Source: Paramecium sonneborni
Taxonomy: Eukaryota > Ciliophora > Oligohymenophorea > Peniculida > Parameciidae
Reading direction: 5' to 3'
Length of the DNA: 64,000 nucleotides
Assembly: GCA_905182985.1 (NCBI GenBank)
Contig: CAJJDN010000024.1
Span: 312,925 to 376,924 of the forward strand
Positions 44,711 through 56,666 of the stretch are shown in pieces. Each line of letters starts with the position of its first letter. The stretch's first letter is position 1. The notes below the pieces were generated by a model. It was given only the letters and a program-made list of their open reading frames with translations, was not told where the DNA came from and ran no database searches. Position numbers and translations under genes: made by a program.

Positions 44711-45758
44711 TGATTAATCAGTTAATTTATTCAAATAAATTTGATAGGGCTATTAATTGAAATAAAATGATTACATAAAGTTAGGCAGAGTTAGGTTTCG
44801 AATTAGAGAGATTAATTGTTCTAATGCCAACTCTTATATTTAGGAAACACCAATAGAACCTCAATTATAAAAGTTCGTATCTGATAAAAGTCTAAACATT
44901 TTAAACATTCATACATAAGAAGATGAATAGATTTAGTCAGAAGAACCTTAATGTAGAATTTGTTATAATGATGCTTAAACTGATTTAAATAATCCTTTGA
45001 TAGATTGTTGTAAATGCCAAGGATCTGTTAAATATATACATTTGAATTGTTTGTAAATTTGGCTTTAAAATAAATTATAAGCTAAAACAACTAAATTCTC
45101 TGTATCTTTTTAATGGAAACAATTTGAATGTGAAGTCTGCAAAGCACCTATTCCAAGTACAAATCATTTTAAATGAATAGATAGAATTAAATATTAAAAT
45201 AGAGTTTATGAGACAATAGTTATTCCAAAACCAGAACCTCCTTATTTAACTTTAGAGATTTTAAGTAGAGACAGAAATTAAAGTAAAGGAACACACATCA
45301 TAAGCTTCTCATAAAAATAGTTTATTAAATTAGGGAGGGGTCATGATTCTGATGTTCGTATTACTGATATATCGGTTTCAAGATTACATGCTATAATAAA
45401 ATATTCTAATTGTATATATTGATTATAAATTAACATAGCATAATTTATTATTGAAGATCAATAATCCAAGTTTGGAACCTTAGTATTAATGAAAAATCCA
45501 ACCTAAGTTTCTGTTGATCTAAATAAAACTCTTGCTATATAAATAGGTAGAAGCGTTCTCAATTTTTCAGTGTCAAAAGATTGGAATGTTTAGACCTGTT
45601 GTATGTATGAATTATCTTATGAATATTTTAGGGGTTCTGTATCAGATGAATAGATACAACAATAAGATGATAATAATAATTTAATAGGGAGTGCCATTGG
45701 CGATGATGATTAGATTTAAATTGAACAAGCATTTATTAATAATGGAGAATTAGATTGA
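44248..45758 (+). CDS. RING-CH (RINGv) plus FHA domain protein with myristoylation-type N-terminus
   Basis: About 455 residues. MGTCVSNQ has the Gly-2 and Cys-4 of an N-myristoylated, palmitoylated protein. SPWVVVKSLKQKNDQS and IKLGRVRFRIREI look like the start of a first FHA-like sandwich. A RING-CH finger follows: CRICYND, CCKCQGSVKYIHLNC, and CEVCKAPIP, giving C4HC3 spacing. A canonical FHA then reads IKLGRGHDSDVRITD and SVSRLHAIIKY, with the phosphothreonine-binding Arg and SxxH. The acidic tail ends at TGA 45756-45758. Introns: 44310-44335, 44437-44472 (36 nt), 44721-44747, 45157-45180 and 45412-45438. RING-CH proteins are E3 ligases, usually membrane-spanning. Here a lipid anchor would replace the transmembrane helices and FHA would select phosphorylated substrates (inference). 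Confidence 0.75.
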
Positions 45759-45937
45759 AAAGAATTATTCTTATTTTTATTTTTATTTTTATGCAATATT
45801 AATAAAATAAATAACTCATCTTCTCTGTTAAGATTGTTTCTAAGGAAATGATTTTCCGCGGGGTTTTTAATTTTGAGCTTTCCTTTATTATTTTTATTCA
45901 TTTTGCTTTTATTATTTTTACTATTATTGCTACTCAT
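45758..45937 (-). CDS. Doubtful small Lys/Asn-rich frame after LSm4
   Basis: ATG overlaps the LSm4 stop (ATGA) and opens MSSNNSKNNKSKMNKNNKGK, then KNPAENHFLRNNLNREDELF, staying open toward the convergent RING-CH/FHA gene. The composition is basic. It contains a local GC-rich spot (CCGCGG). It may be the 3' UTR of LSm4 rather than a gene. No family is recognised. Confidence 0.2.
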
Positions 45938-46334
45938 CTAATATTAATTGAAGATTTACATATTTCAGCCTCCTCTTAAGCTTTTTTCTCAGCATTAGGA
46001 TTCTTAAATATCAATATTACTATTCATACCAATCTAAAATACTTAATCGAATTTCCTTTAATAAGTAATTCTTTTATTCCATGAAATGAATTCCCATCCT
46101 AATAAAAATCATAAGAAAAAACAATTACTTTTGATGTATGTTTAACATTCGTTAATTTTACATTCATAAATTTATCTAATTATTCTAATTTACCATGATA
46201 TGTATCTCCAGCTTTAACTTCAACAACCTATTTATATCATTTTTTTTTAAATACCATTTCTGATCCTTTGGCTGTTAGCAATAAACTTAAAGGGAACTAG
46301 AATAATGATGAAAAGTTTTTACAATATTTATCAT
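45934..46334 (-). CDS. LSM4: U6 snRNA-associated Sm-like protein LSm4
   Basis: About 95 residues after splicing. MINIFPLSLLLTAKGSEM begins the Sm1 motif, continuing VVEVKAGDTYHGKLEQLDKF and MNVKLTNVKHTS. Sm2 is GIKELLIKGNSIKYFRL. This is the LSm4 pattern (PLSLL start, G-x-T-Y-x-G, MN, IKGxxIKYxR). LSm2-8 rings bind the U6 3' end in the nucleus and LSm1-7 promote mRNA decay in the cytoplasm. Four introns in 400 bases: 46297-46322, 46228-46254, 46099-46128 and 46003-46029 (AAG acceptor). The C-terminus NPNAEKKAQEEAE is short and lacks the RG-rich tail of animal LSm4. Stop TGA is 45934-45936. Confidence 0.87.
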
Positions 46335-46373
46335 TAAATAAAAATGTATAACAATAATTTAAATAATATTAAG

Positions 46374-47539
46374 TCACATCTCAGTTTCACATTCTTTTTC
46401 TAAATTATAAAGTCTAAACTTTTCATTAGAGTTATAATGCTTTATTAATTCACTTTCCTTTTATAATACATTTTATCCTTCAATTTATAAATTATAAAGG
46501 TCATCCCCTGTTGTTTGAATAGTTTTATGGAGAGGTAATTTGAAAATATTTATTTGACTTAAACTGCTATTTCTTCTAAATCCACTTTTGGAGACAGAAT
46601 TTGATAATTATTAATTTCTAATTATTTCAATTGGTTTCTGAGATGAATCTACATAATAAGTGTTTTAATTAAATGGATCTTAATATGCATTTCTTTTTTA
46701 TTCTCTATCTTCTTAAGATAATTATCGAGAGTTTCCTAAATTATCTCTTAATGTCATATACCATTCTTAAGCCCTTGCTGTACCTTCTAATTATTTTCGG
46801 GCTTAATGATGTTCAATCTATTCAACTTTTTCACGAAATACTACTATAAATTTAAACTTAATACAAGTTGATTTTCTTATTACAGAATCATAATCATATT
46901 TTTTCGATTTTTTTGCAGCTTCCTCTACTTATTATTCCCAGATTTATTATTATAATTGAAATTTAGTTAATGCTCTGGTTTATCTAAGCTAATTACTCTT
47001 ATCATTTAGTTTTCTTAAATCTTCTTCAATCTCACAATTCATTTTTATTCTATCCTATTATGATTAATTATGATACTTCTGTCTTTTTTACAATATCTAA
47101 TAAAAATTACTGAGAAACTATTTGATAATCTTTTTATTTTTTAAATTTTTAATCCTAATTAATATCAGAACTAACTAATAGAGATTTCTGAGAGGAATTT
47201 CTTAGAGTTATTCTTTTAGCACACATTTTATTAATATTAGATGTATTGTATTATGTGTTTTATTATTTTTAAGTTACTTCATTTTATTCTTTTAATTTCA
47301 AAAATTATTCGAGTTTCCCTACAACTTATCTTTATTGTAAATTTTATTACTAAGCAACTGAGAATTTAATAAATATATTAAAATACCATGAAGAAATTTA
47401 AGTTGCTCTCCTTAATATAAATGTAAAAGTTACCATTAAATATATTTTAAGTTTGATCTCTTTCTTTGGGTGGAGAAGGATTTTCAAATTTCTTTAAAAT
47501 AAACAATTTCTTTTTCTTTTCTTGGGACATCTCTGACAT
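46374..47539 (-). CDS. Coiled-coil protein, 5' exons uncertain
   Basis: Starts MSEMSQEKKKKLFILKKFEN at 47537-47539, with a 23-nt intron at 47411-47433 (AAG acceptor). The 5' third needs further splices that I could not settle (around 47270-47380). From about 47070 the frame is clear: a long coiled coil (CEIEEDLRKLNDKSNQLRQ), YDSVIRKSTCIKFKFIVVF, EQIEHHQARKQLEGTARAQE, and a Ser/Asn-rich end to TGA 46374-46376. It lies 40 bases upstream of LSm4 on the same strand. No family is recognised. Confidence 0.5.
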
Positions 47540-47686
47540 GAAAATCAAATTATAATTAAAAAAATAAAATAATTTATTTTAGATATAAATTTGATTGGCT
47601 AATCTGATTAGAGAGAGTAAGAAAATTAATAAATAGATAATTAAGTAAAGATTGTTGTTGTATTTTATTGTATAATTAAAAAATGT

Positions 47687-50600
47687 TCATAAAATTTTAT
47701 TTCTAATGTCTTCAAGTTTTTTAATAATGTCAGCTGGTGTTCTATCAAATTCTTCTGCAACAGCTCTTTATTTATTATATAACATATTTCCAAATTATTC
47801 GCAGAGATCTCCATCAATAATAGACTAAAAATAATAAATAAGAAATGATTACTTTGCAAGGTCCAAAGGCTGACCTGAATTACATATGATCTCTTCCAGA
47901 AAGAGGTTAATGTTCAACTCTCAGATACATTTCAAGATGGAGGAAGAAATCTATATCCTCTTTATTATCGAATGGATAAAGTGCAGCTATAGATCCCATA
48001 GATGTACCATAAACAACGACTTCAGAGCTGGTAGAAACTAAAGCAATTTTTTAAAGACTAGTAATAACTTCACCTACATAAAAATTGCAAATTTAATCCA
48101 TTTTAAATGGAGCTCCATTCATACATCCTTAATCCATCTTCATTTTGTATTCATAAGGATGTTCTTCTTATTCCTCATCAATATCTAATGGTACTCTACT
48201 AACAAAAATATTTTCAAATTTATCTCCAGCAATAACAGTATGATAATCTAAAACAGTACTAGCTGTCACATATCTTGGTAGAATATCATCTGCTAATTCC
48301 ATAAATGTTTGATCTCTTATATTATATCTAAGAAGATGAATTGAATCAGCTACTTCAGCTACATAGATTCTATCCTCTTTTACCATAATTGAAGTGATAA
48401 ATGAATTTAAATTCTTTATCTCTGCCTTCTTCAAAATTCTTTAATTACCCATTTCATAAACTCTTAAATTACATCCAGCCCCAACTAATAATCTTCCTCT
48501 CCAAGCTGCCAATGCATATGGAATTTCATCTATTGGAGTTGAATGTTTTAATTTAAGACTCTTATTATCATAAATAAATGTATGTATAAATCCTTGACTA
48601 AATTTTCTTGATGGCTCATTCACCAAATCTTTCACTGTACCTACACAAATGTATTATTCTGGATATCCAGCAAATTATATATAACATATTGAACATGCAT
48701 GTTAATTCTCGAAGAATTGATGAACATTTATTGTTTCTAATTTTGTAGCATCCACTATTCTAATTAATGATGCCCATTTATATTATTCTGCTTAAACTTA
48801 ATTCCATTATTCGGGTAAATCTTAACTCTAATATACTTCCTCAACCTTTTATTAAATATTATTATATGATCGATTGTCTGATTCAATTATAAATATTGCT
48901 TTACTAGCTTCATGAAAAATCATTTTCCTTGGTGAGTATGTCAATGCCAATGACTACTAATTAAATATTTCACCAAATCTCTCTGGCATTATTATTCTTA
49001 AAGTACTTTAATTAGTACCAACAATACCTTAAAATTCCTTAGCAAGAAATGCAGAAGCATAATCCAAATAATCATAAGATAATGGTTACATAAATATTCG
49101 ACCACTATTATTATAACACAACCATGATCTAGAAGATAATGCCAACATTCCTTATTATTAATTTGCAGTTATCCTTAGACATTTCACAGCCTTTGTTCCT
49201 AAATATCTTGTTCTAGTATCTGACAATCCTCCAGATAATTAATCTACTGAAGTTCTCATTAAAAGCCCATTATTCAACCCTATAAATAAAAATAACTATT
49301 TTGTAAAACTTTATTAACCTTCTTACTCTGAAGCCATCTCCATCATACATAAACTTTCAGCTTCACTTGGCAAAGCTTACATTGCTCCTCTTTCAAAACA
49401 AGATTCAGGCTCCAAACTTAACAATCTAATTGTTTAATCACTTAAGGCAACACATAAAAATTTGCATCTTTATCTTCCCTCCTCAATAGGACCCAATTCT
49501 AAAGCTTTTATTTCATTATCCATTTAATCCTTTGTTATTTCTATCAAATTTCCTGAAAAACTTGTAGTATCCAATTCAAAATAATAAACATCACCTCCTG
49601 CTAAAGCAAATGCTACCTATTTTTCATTTGAGACTCCTTTAATAACTTTACCTTCTACAATATAATCTGTCGGTGGTTTATTTTTTCTAATGTGTCTATA
49701 TCCATTTGTTAAAATTTGTATTTAAGAATCATCAATCAATGTTCCTACATGAATAGTTTACTTAGTTCCTTCCAATCCTGTATCATGAACTTGTTCTACT
49801 TTTTCTCCAATTTTCAAAACAAGAGTTTTATTTATATAAGAAATCACAATATATTTATGAACTGGATCATCATACCTTTCTTTTAAAGTCCAAATTCCTA
49901 AAGGTTTCGCTTACAAATTAGTATTAGCCAATTATGTTATTTCTAAACCATGTCTTAAAACTCTTAAAGTTGATCTATTACCAGCAGCACAACAGATATA
50001 TATTTAAGGATTACCTTCTTTTGCTAAATCTGCCACCTTTAAATCACTTATACAACTAAAATTATTAAGCTCCTATAAGAGTGACAAATGCTTAAGTTTT
50101 TAAGGCTTAAAGAATATTTATTCCTCTAAAGCCATGCTAGAATCTGTGCAAATTATATTATTAGTGTTTGCTTCCTCTCTTTAGTATTTGTAGAAACAAT
50201 GATTACCCTTTTCACAAGCTGCAAATAAATGCTTGCTTCTCATCAAACATAAACTGTTAGCTACAGGAATAGTATCAAAATAAATCATTCTTATAGAGTG
50301 AACTTCATCTTTTGTAAATTACAATGATAATTCAAATAAATCACCATATTCTGATTACAATAAATATAAAAATGATGACTAAAACAAATATATATATATA
50401 ATTACTTTTTATTTATAAAATCCATATGAACTTATCATCGCACCTCTATCTGTAGGCATTCCCTAATTTTTAGGATATGGCACTTTCATTTCTTAATTTT
50501 TAGGACCTCTATAATGCAAAAAATCTTCACATAAGACTATTACACCTCCTGGTCCATCTGGTGCATTTGGAACCATTAATAATGAATGAGATGATATATG

Positions 50601-51332
50601 AATAGGATCTGATCTTTATCTTCTTACTGTATTCAATCCAAAATCCATTTCATATATAGTTAAAAATTTTGTTTAAATTCCTGTGCAAACTGCACTGTCC
50701 TTGTCTTACCAATCACCATAATCTGATTCTATTGCTGCAAATTAAGCATTATCATAACCAGCATCTAACCCTACAATATCAAACACAATTGTATGAGATT
50801 TTGGCGCCTCTAAAGGTGAGGATATTGTTATTTTTTCATTTTCTCTTGTTAATATATATACAAATTTATGTTTTTCAACGGCACTTATCATAAAAGCCCT
50901 TCCTTTAGGATCACATGCCAAATACTATCCAGGCACTATCCTTCTGCATCCTGTTTTACCATAAGTTTCTTAATGAACTTTTACAAACATATTTTTTAAC
51001 CCATCAAACCCCAAAACTACTACACGACCTGAATCACTACCTATAACCAAATTATCCCTATTGTTCTATTATTTTAATTAAAATATTTACTCCAGGAAAT
51101 CTAAATGAATGGATTGAACGTATTATACCAAATACTTCTTGTGATACTATTGTCTCTAATTTACCACTAAACATCATATTTCATTATTTTACTTGCTCTC
51201 ATTTATCTTCAGAAGCTCAATGTGCTTCACTTTTGATACTACTATCTCTTAGGCTTTTGGTCCTGAGAAATTACCATATATTGCCTTTTGTATTCCTGTG
51301 CTTTTTTGTAAAGTTAGACTGTATAGTTGCAT
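47687..51332 (-). CDS. SF3B3: Splicing factor SF3b subunit 3 (SF3B3/RSE1/SAP130)
   Basis: About 1,180 residues, the usual length. MQLYSLTLQKSTGIQKAIYG and NFSGPKAQEIVVSK open the first beta-propeller. GSDSGR, QETYGKTGCRRIVPGQYLA, DPKGRAFMISA and PKNQGMPTDRGAMI follow. The third propeller has YALAAWRGRLLVGAGCNLRV and IMVKEDRIYVAEVADSIHLL, and the C-terminus reads SIIDGDLCEQFGNM, NKQRAVAEEFDRTPADI and KKLEDIRNKIL. These match the CPSF-A/DDB1-type scaffold of SF3b in the U2 snRNP. Introns noted: 51167-51192, 51066-51090, 50379-50405 and 47825-47852; others may exist. Stop TGA is 47687-47689. No damage is seen, which contrasts with its neighbours. Confidence 0.92.
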
Positions 51333-51376
51333 ATCCAATATTTAAATAAAAACAAAAAAGAATATATTAAATAAAA

Positions 51377-52012
51377 TCAATAATTAATTTGTAAATTAGG
51401 CATTCTTTTCTTATTGTTTTTCTACACTATATACACTTCCACATTTTCATCATTATAAACTCTATTCTCGGTTAATTTATAAATCTAATCCTCTAAATTA
51501 CCTATTTTCACTTCCATATCTTCCTAATTTTCTATTTTATTTTAATTTGATAACAATTCTACATTAAGCATTACTTAATACCTAAACATTGTTCAATTTG
51601 CATATTGATATTAACTAATTTCTCAAAAGGATCTGTTTCTACTTGGAATTTTGATTTTTACATCTCTTATTTATCAATAAATTGTTTTTTATCATTTGTT
51701 ATTGCACTTTAACATTTTGTTAAAATATTAATATCTTTTTAAACGTTTTCATCAATTTATTATAGCACATTTCCTGTAGAGGCTTTATTATTTCTTCTTT
51801 TTTTTGATCTCAATTTAGACATCAGTCTATCTAAATTAAATTCTTCATCCAATAACTTATCAATCATCGATTAACATTTTTTTGACAACATTTCAAAATT
51901 TGATTTTGGCTATTTCAACTATATCTTGATCTCTTAAATGAATTATTCTGCATCAATCATCTCTATATCACAGTGAATCTATTGTGATATTGTTTAATGC
52001 ATTTCCTCGTTT
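51377..52012 (-). CDS. Coiled-coil protein, N-terminus uncertain
   Basis: At least 200 residues. From MHQTISQQIHCDIEMIDAEQ the frame continues through a Lys/Glu-rich helical region (MIDKLLDEEFNLDRLMSKLR, then KKRRNNKAS). A 23-nt intron at 51559-51581 leads to a final coiled coil (NIQDMEVKIGNLEDQIYKL-like), ending at TGA 51377-51379. The same frame remains open upstream to about 52080 without an ATG, so a further 5' exon is likely. The stop is only 45 bases from the SF3B3 start. No family is recognised. Confidence 0.45.
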
Positions 52013-52187
52013 TTCCTAAATTAATTCTCTATAGTCTATATTAATGAATCTATCTATTATTATTATTTTTACTGATATCTAATAATTGTTTTTAAAGTGA
52101 ATACATTATTCAATTCCTTATTTAACGATTTTTAATTTAAATAAAACAATATTGAAATATAATAATGTAAATTAAATTTTTTTGTTT

Positions 52188-52499
52188 ATGAATATTTTTT
52201 TGTAATATTTATAAATATCCTTTTCTATATTTGTAATAACTCCTACTACTCCTAAAGAAACTGAATACTAAAATTTATGTTAATCTATTTCTCATAATAG
52301 TCAATCAGCAAATCGCAGTATAAAATATACTATAGATTTAAAGAATTCTCATATCTCATATGATTAAAATTCATTAAATATATACTTGACTATAATATCT
52401 CCTTATTTAGTAAGATTCTTATAAAATAATAATACAAATATAAAATTATAATTTTTTCCATTTTTAATAGAAAATGATTCCTTAAGTAATTACAATTGA
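52188..52499 (+). CDS. Possible small protein or upstream exon, 103 residues
   Basis: Ciliate-code frame of 104 codons, MNIFLQYLQISFSIF then TPTTPKETEYQNLCQSISHN, ending at a TGA that overlaps the next gene in another frame. The Ser/Asn/Gln composition of the middle resembles coding sequence. It may be an upstream exon of the kinase at 52474 or chance. Confidence 0.25.
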
Positions 52500-54340
52500 A
52501 AACAATGAATACTTGACTACAGAATTACTTGGTCGAGGTGCTTATGGAATAGTTTTTAAAGGAATACATTAACAAACGGGATAGGAAGTTGCAATAAAAG
52601 TATAAGATAGCATAAATGATTATGAATATTAAATGTTAACCAAAATGAAAGGAAAAAAATTTAAGAATTTAATAAATACACTTCATGTAGAGAAAATAGA
52701 TAGTCAATATTATGTAGTAATGGAATACTGTAAATAAAGTTTATATGAACGAATATAATAAAAAGGTACTATAAATGCATAGGATATAAGATTTATTATG
52801 AGAGAAATAGCAAATGGCATAAAAGAAATTCATGTTTTGGGTTATGCTCATAGAGATCTTAAGCCTGAAAATATATTAATAAGCTAAATCACAAATGAAG
52901 GTTAAATATAAGAAAGATATAAAATTTGTGATTTTGGAACTATTAAAGATGCTAATGTGTTAACAACTTAAACTGTTGGCACTGCTTATTATCTTGCTCC
53001 AGAATAAATTAATGGTTTAAAAGATAAATATACCTCAGAAGTTGATATTTGGGCCTTTGGAGCATTAATTTATGAATTATTGACTGGAGAACCAATGTTT
53101 AATGGTATTTTAATAATTAAATTTAGGATATTCCGAAATAGCTGTCTGGGATAAAATTGCAAGATTAAATTAAAATGATATTGATTAATTAATTGAGAAA
53201 AATTTGAAAATAGATCAAAAATATAGAACTCTTCTCAAAAATATGATGCAAATTGATATTAGAAAACGTCATTCAATTAATTAAATTATAAATGATTTGA
53301 ATTCGAGAGGTGATTCAGTATTAATAAACAAACCCAGACATCTTGAAAATCCAAAGCCCAATATTGTCCCTCAATAAAACCTAAAAATTGGTTTACCACT
53401 ACCATCATAATTTACATAATACCCTTAAAACAACTATTATCCATCAATCCGTGGAAATAATACTAATTAATATTCTAACTCTTTCCTTTAAAACTAAAAC
53501 AATAGTGAAAGGGTAGAACTTGCTTCATCACAAAGACAAAATTTAAAAAATTAAAATCCATAATAATAATTATAATCTTAAGTATAAACTAATTAAATAT
53601 TTATTTCAAACTAATTATCTTAACCTAACCCTCAAAGTTGCAACAATCAAAAAATTGAAAATTCTTAATTACAATAATAGGTATAACCCTAATTATAAAC
53701 TATCTAACCATCTACTAATCCTAATTAAAACACAATCTCTGACCCTAAAAATTTTGTCAAGGAAGGAGGGAGACCTATAGAAAAAACAAATGTAAGATAA
53801 ATGTATCTCTCACCCTAATTATAAAATAATAAGCCTTAAGTTAAAATGGAATTTAATAATAGAGAAACTAATACAAAGGCTCCTTATGGTGGACTAAATT
53901 AGATAGCTTAAACCATTACTTAAATTCAAGATCCAAGTGTTAAAACAGAAATAAATTAAATATAAATTAATCAGTAAAATCTTAATGGTAATATAGGTTT
54001 GAAAGTTTAATAAAATAATTTCAAACAAAATCCTAACACTTCAAATTAACAATCAAATATAGATTCAAATAAGAATTAGTAATAATAAATAGCTGCATAA
54101 TAATTTCAATAATAAATCAAAAACAATAATAATTTTCCATAATAAAATTAACCTACAACTTTAACCAGAGTCACTAATGCTGCATAGTAAAGAGAATAAA
54201 AAAATTTGTTTTAAAACTAAAAAAATTAGAATTTAGTAAATATACATCAACCTGCTTTAGTTTAAAATTAAGGATTAGCATTTAATCAATATCAATAATT
54301 ATTCAATAAATATAAAAAAAATAATGAATAGCAAAAATGA
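52474..54340 (+). CDS. Serine/threonine kinase with long Gln/Asn-rich tail
   Basis: About 610 residues. YLTTELLGRGAYGIVFKGIH, EVAIKV, YYVVMEYCKQSLYERI, YAHRDLKPENILI, KICDFGTIKD, TVGTAYYLAPEQI and DIWAFGALIYELLTGEPMF give a complete kinase domain in the first 280 residues. One 22-nt intron lies at 53105-53126. The remaining 330 residues are almost entirely Gln, Asn, Ser and Pro (for example QQQIAAQQFQQQIKNNNN), a prion-like composition partly caused by TAA/TAG Gln codons. Subfamily is unclear (TKL- or CAMKK-like). Stop TGA is 54338-54340. Confidence 0.75.
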
Positions 54341-54499
54341 ATATTCATAAAGTAAAAAATTGCAAAATTTTTCTGTATTTCACATTAAATTATTATTTAT
54401 AAATTTATTTATGAGACATCATTCATAAGTTAAATTTAAGTAGAATTTTTTTTTTTATTTTATTAATTAGTATTTTAATAGAAAAGTTAAAAGATTGAA

Positions 54500-55470
54500 A
54501 GATTTAAGAATCATCTGAAAACAATATAATACAGCGTGATTATCTTGAATATCATATTGAATAAATTTTAGGAACTGTTTCAAGCTCTAAAGTATACAGA
54601 ATACAAAAATTTATCAATTAAATACACTAAAAGGAAGACTTTACCCTTAAAATTAAAATAGATAATTTAAATTTAATTATGACTAATTTAATATACAAAG
54701 ATTTTAAATAGAAAATGTAACATCTCTAATAACAAATCTACCATATAGTTTTTTAAATACTAAATTTGAACTAATTGATTATAGGACTTTTAAGCTAATA
54801 TATTAATAAAAGCCAAAACTATAACTCATACTCTATAAGAAATTTAGAAGTCAAATTATGCTCATTTTGATATTTAATCTAGAATAAATTTTTAAAAAGA
54901 TTCAAGATTAGAAATTTAAGTTTGTACTATGGATATTTCTTCCATTCATTCTTTTGATAGACATAAAAAGATGAGTTATTAAACGACTTAATACCTGAGC
55001 ACTTACAGGAAAAAAAAATTTTAGGAAAATCTTATCAATCAAGTGATTTTTGGTTTTTTGGGATAAGTCAATAGAATCTAGATCGTGTAAGTTTAATTTT
55101 TATTTTAAGAAATTAAATAATAACTAAAATTAAGAAAATCGTGATAAGAAACAGAGCAAAATTTTATAGATAATTTTGTTGAGAAAGATATCAATAATCT
55201 ATAATAATTAATTATGTTATCGTTTAGAGTTCGAGATGAAGAGAAAACTGTAATCTAAGAAATGATTAAATACATATAGAATCATAATAAACGAAAACCT
55301 AGAATTGCATAAATATAACCTAATTAAAGTTCAAAAATAGGACTTAAATTTTAGAAAGCAATATAATAAAAAATGAATAAAAATTTAATAAAAATTCCAA
55401 ATTTAATGGATATTATTAGTTTGGAAATACATAAAATTTCAAACTTATTAGAGAAGTCTTATTAATTATT
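54500..55470 (+). pseudogene. Decayed or catalytically dead protein kinase
   Basis: No continuous frame and no good ATG, but kinase-like pieces appear in order in changing frames: YLEYHIEQILGTVSSSKVYR (glycine loop lost), TLKIKI, then NYAHFDIQSRINF where HRDxKxxN would be, LEIQVCTMDISS in place of DFG, QTTQYLSTYRKK in place of the APE segment, GKSYQSSDFWFFGIS like subdomain IX, and NKRKPRIAQI near the end. Both the catalytic Asp context and the DFG are altered and frames shift several times. Best read as a degraded kinase gene, possibly related to the gene just upstream. A spliced pseudokinase with unrecognised introns is the alternative. Confidence 0.4.
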
Positions 55471-55484
55471 TTTAAGAAATTTTT

Positions 55485-55996
55485 TCATTTATTTTGATTT
55501 AATTATATTTCAAACTTTTTCAATTACTCTACAAAGCCATCATTGGGCCAAACAATTGTCCTTTTTGATTTTACAAATTAGAAGGCATCTCTAAAAGACA
55601 TTTTTTTAGTTTTCATAATATAAGCTATTACTATACATGCTGATCTTGAAACTCCAGCCATGCAGTGAACTAAGACATTGCCTTATTATAAATTTTCATC
55701 TATAAAAGTAAAACATTTATCAAAAAATTAAGCTAATAAATGAGAATTGAAATTTTACATAAATCTTGATTTTCAATATCTTCCACATCTAATTTAAAAT
55801 GTTTAATGTTTGGATTTTCATAGACAACTTTAGATTCTTTTGTAACAGTTAAAACAGCAGTGATTAATTTTGGTGATAGATTGTAAGGTTATGCTGATTT
55901 AATATTGCCTAAAAAGAGAAATCCTTTATGTAAGTCTTCATTTTCTGGTTCAAGTATTTTAGTGCTATCTTTATAGAAAGGCTCTAAAATGTCCAT
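55485..55996 (-). CDS. Dual-specificity protein phosphatase
   Basis: About 161 residues. [34 protein letters not shown] and [13 protein letters not shown] lead through a 26-nt intron (55733-55758) to [20 protein letters not shown], then the catalytic loop [18 protein letters not shown], matching HCx5R, and [20 protein letters not shown]. The general-acid Asp would be the one in HFKLDVED. The compact size fits an atypical DSP of the MKP-like group, which dephosphorylates Tyr and Ser/Thr. Stop TGA is 55485-55487. The gene is intact although both neighbours look decayed. Confidence 0.85.
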
Positions 55997-56104
55997 TAAT
56001 AATAATTTAGGTTATTTATTGAAAAATAAATTTGTGAAAATAAATGAAGGAAAAATGAATAATAGAAATGGAAATGTATTTAGAAAATAGAATAATTAAT
56101 AAAA

Positions 56105-56529
56105 ATGAGTTAGATAAAAGAAATAAAATTAGTATTATTATTAGGGGATTCAGGAGTAGGAAAAAGCAGTCTTTTGTATAGGTTTTTTGAGAAAGATTGT
56201 TCTGAGGAAGGTTAGAGCAGGATTTTGGAGCAAAACAATATTAATAGATGATAAAGGAATGGTTTAAGTAATTGTAAGAATAAGGATATTTGGAATAAAG
56301 TAAAAATAATAGTATAGTAAAGTTGGAGCAATAATTGGAAATAAATTTGATTTGGAATAGAATGTTGAAATAGATATGGGTAGAGTTGGCAAGACAAGAG
56401 AATGATGTATTTTTAAAATTAGTTGTAAAGATAACATCGAGAAGATAAGGAAACATTTTATATAAATAGGATAACTAGTATTTAAAGAGTAGGGGAAATC
56501 AAAGAATGAAAATGTTAACTCTACTTTGA
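56105..56529 (+). pseudogene. Rab-like small GTPase, decayed
   Basis: Begins MSQIKEIKLVLLLGDSGVGKSS, a good P-loop (GxxxxGKS). The frame then breaks near 56211. Continuing in another frame it reads AGFWSKTILIDDKGMVQV (effector-strand region), and then IIGNKFDLEQN, the NKxD guanine-specificity motif. The switch II motif WDTAGQ and about 40 residues between are missing, and the C-terminus (ILYKQDNQYLKS) has no prenylation Cys. Deletion plus frameshifts argue for a pseudogene. TGA is at 56527-56529. Confidence 0.5.
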
Positions 56530-56666
56530 AAATAGGGGATAAATGAATTGTAAACAAAAAAAGGGTTAGCGTTATTAAATATTATGCACACCATTATAAG
56601 TGTTAATATAAATTGAGATATAAAAAATTAGGAATGCTGTTATGAAGAAATGTTTATTTTATTATA

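Noticed and set aside
56212..56557. Three overlapping minus-strand frames over the Rab-like region
   Set aside because: Shadows of the plus-strand Rab remnant, which has recognisable P-loop and NKxD motifs.
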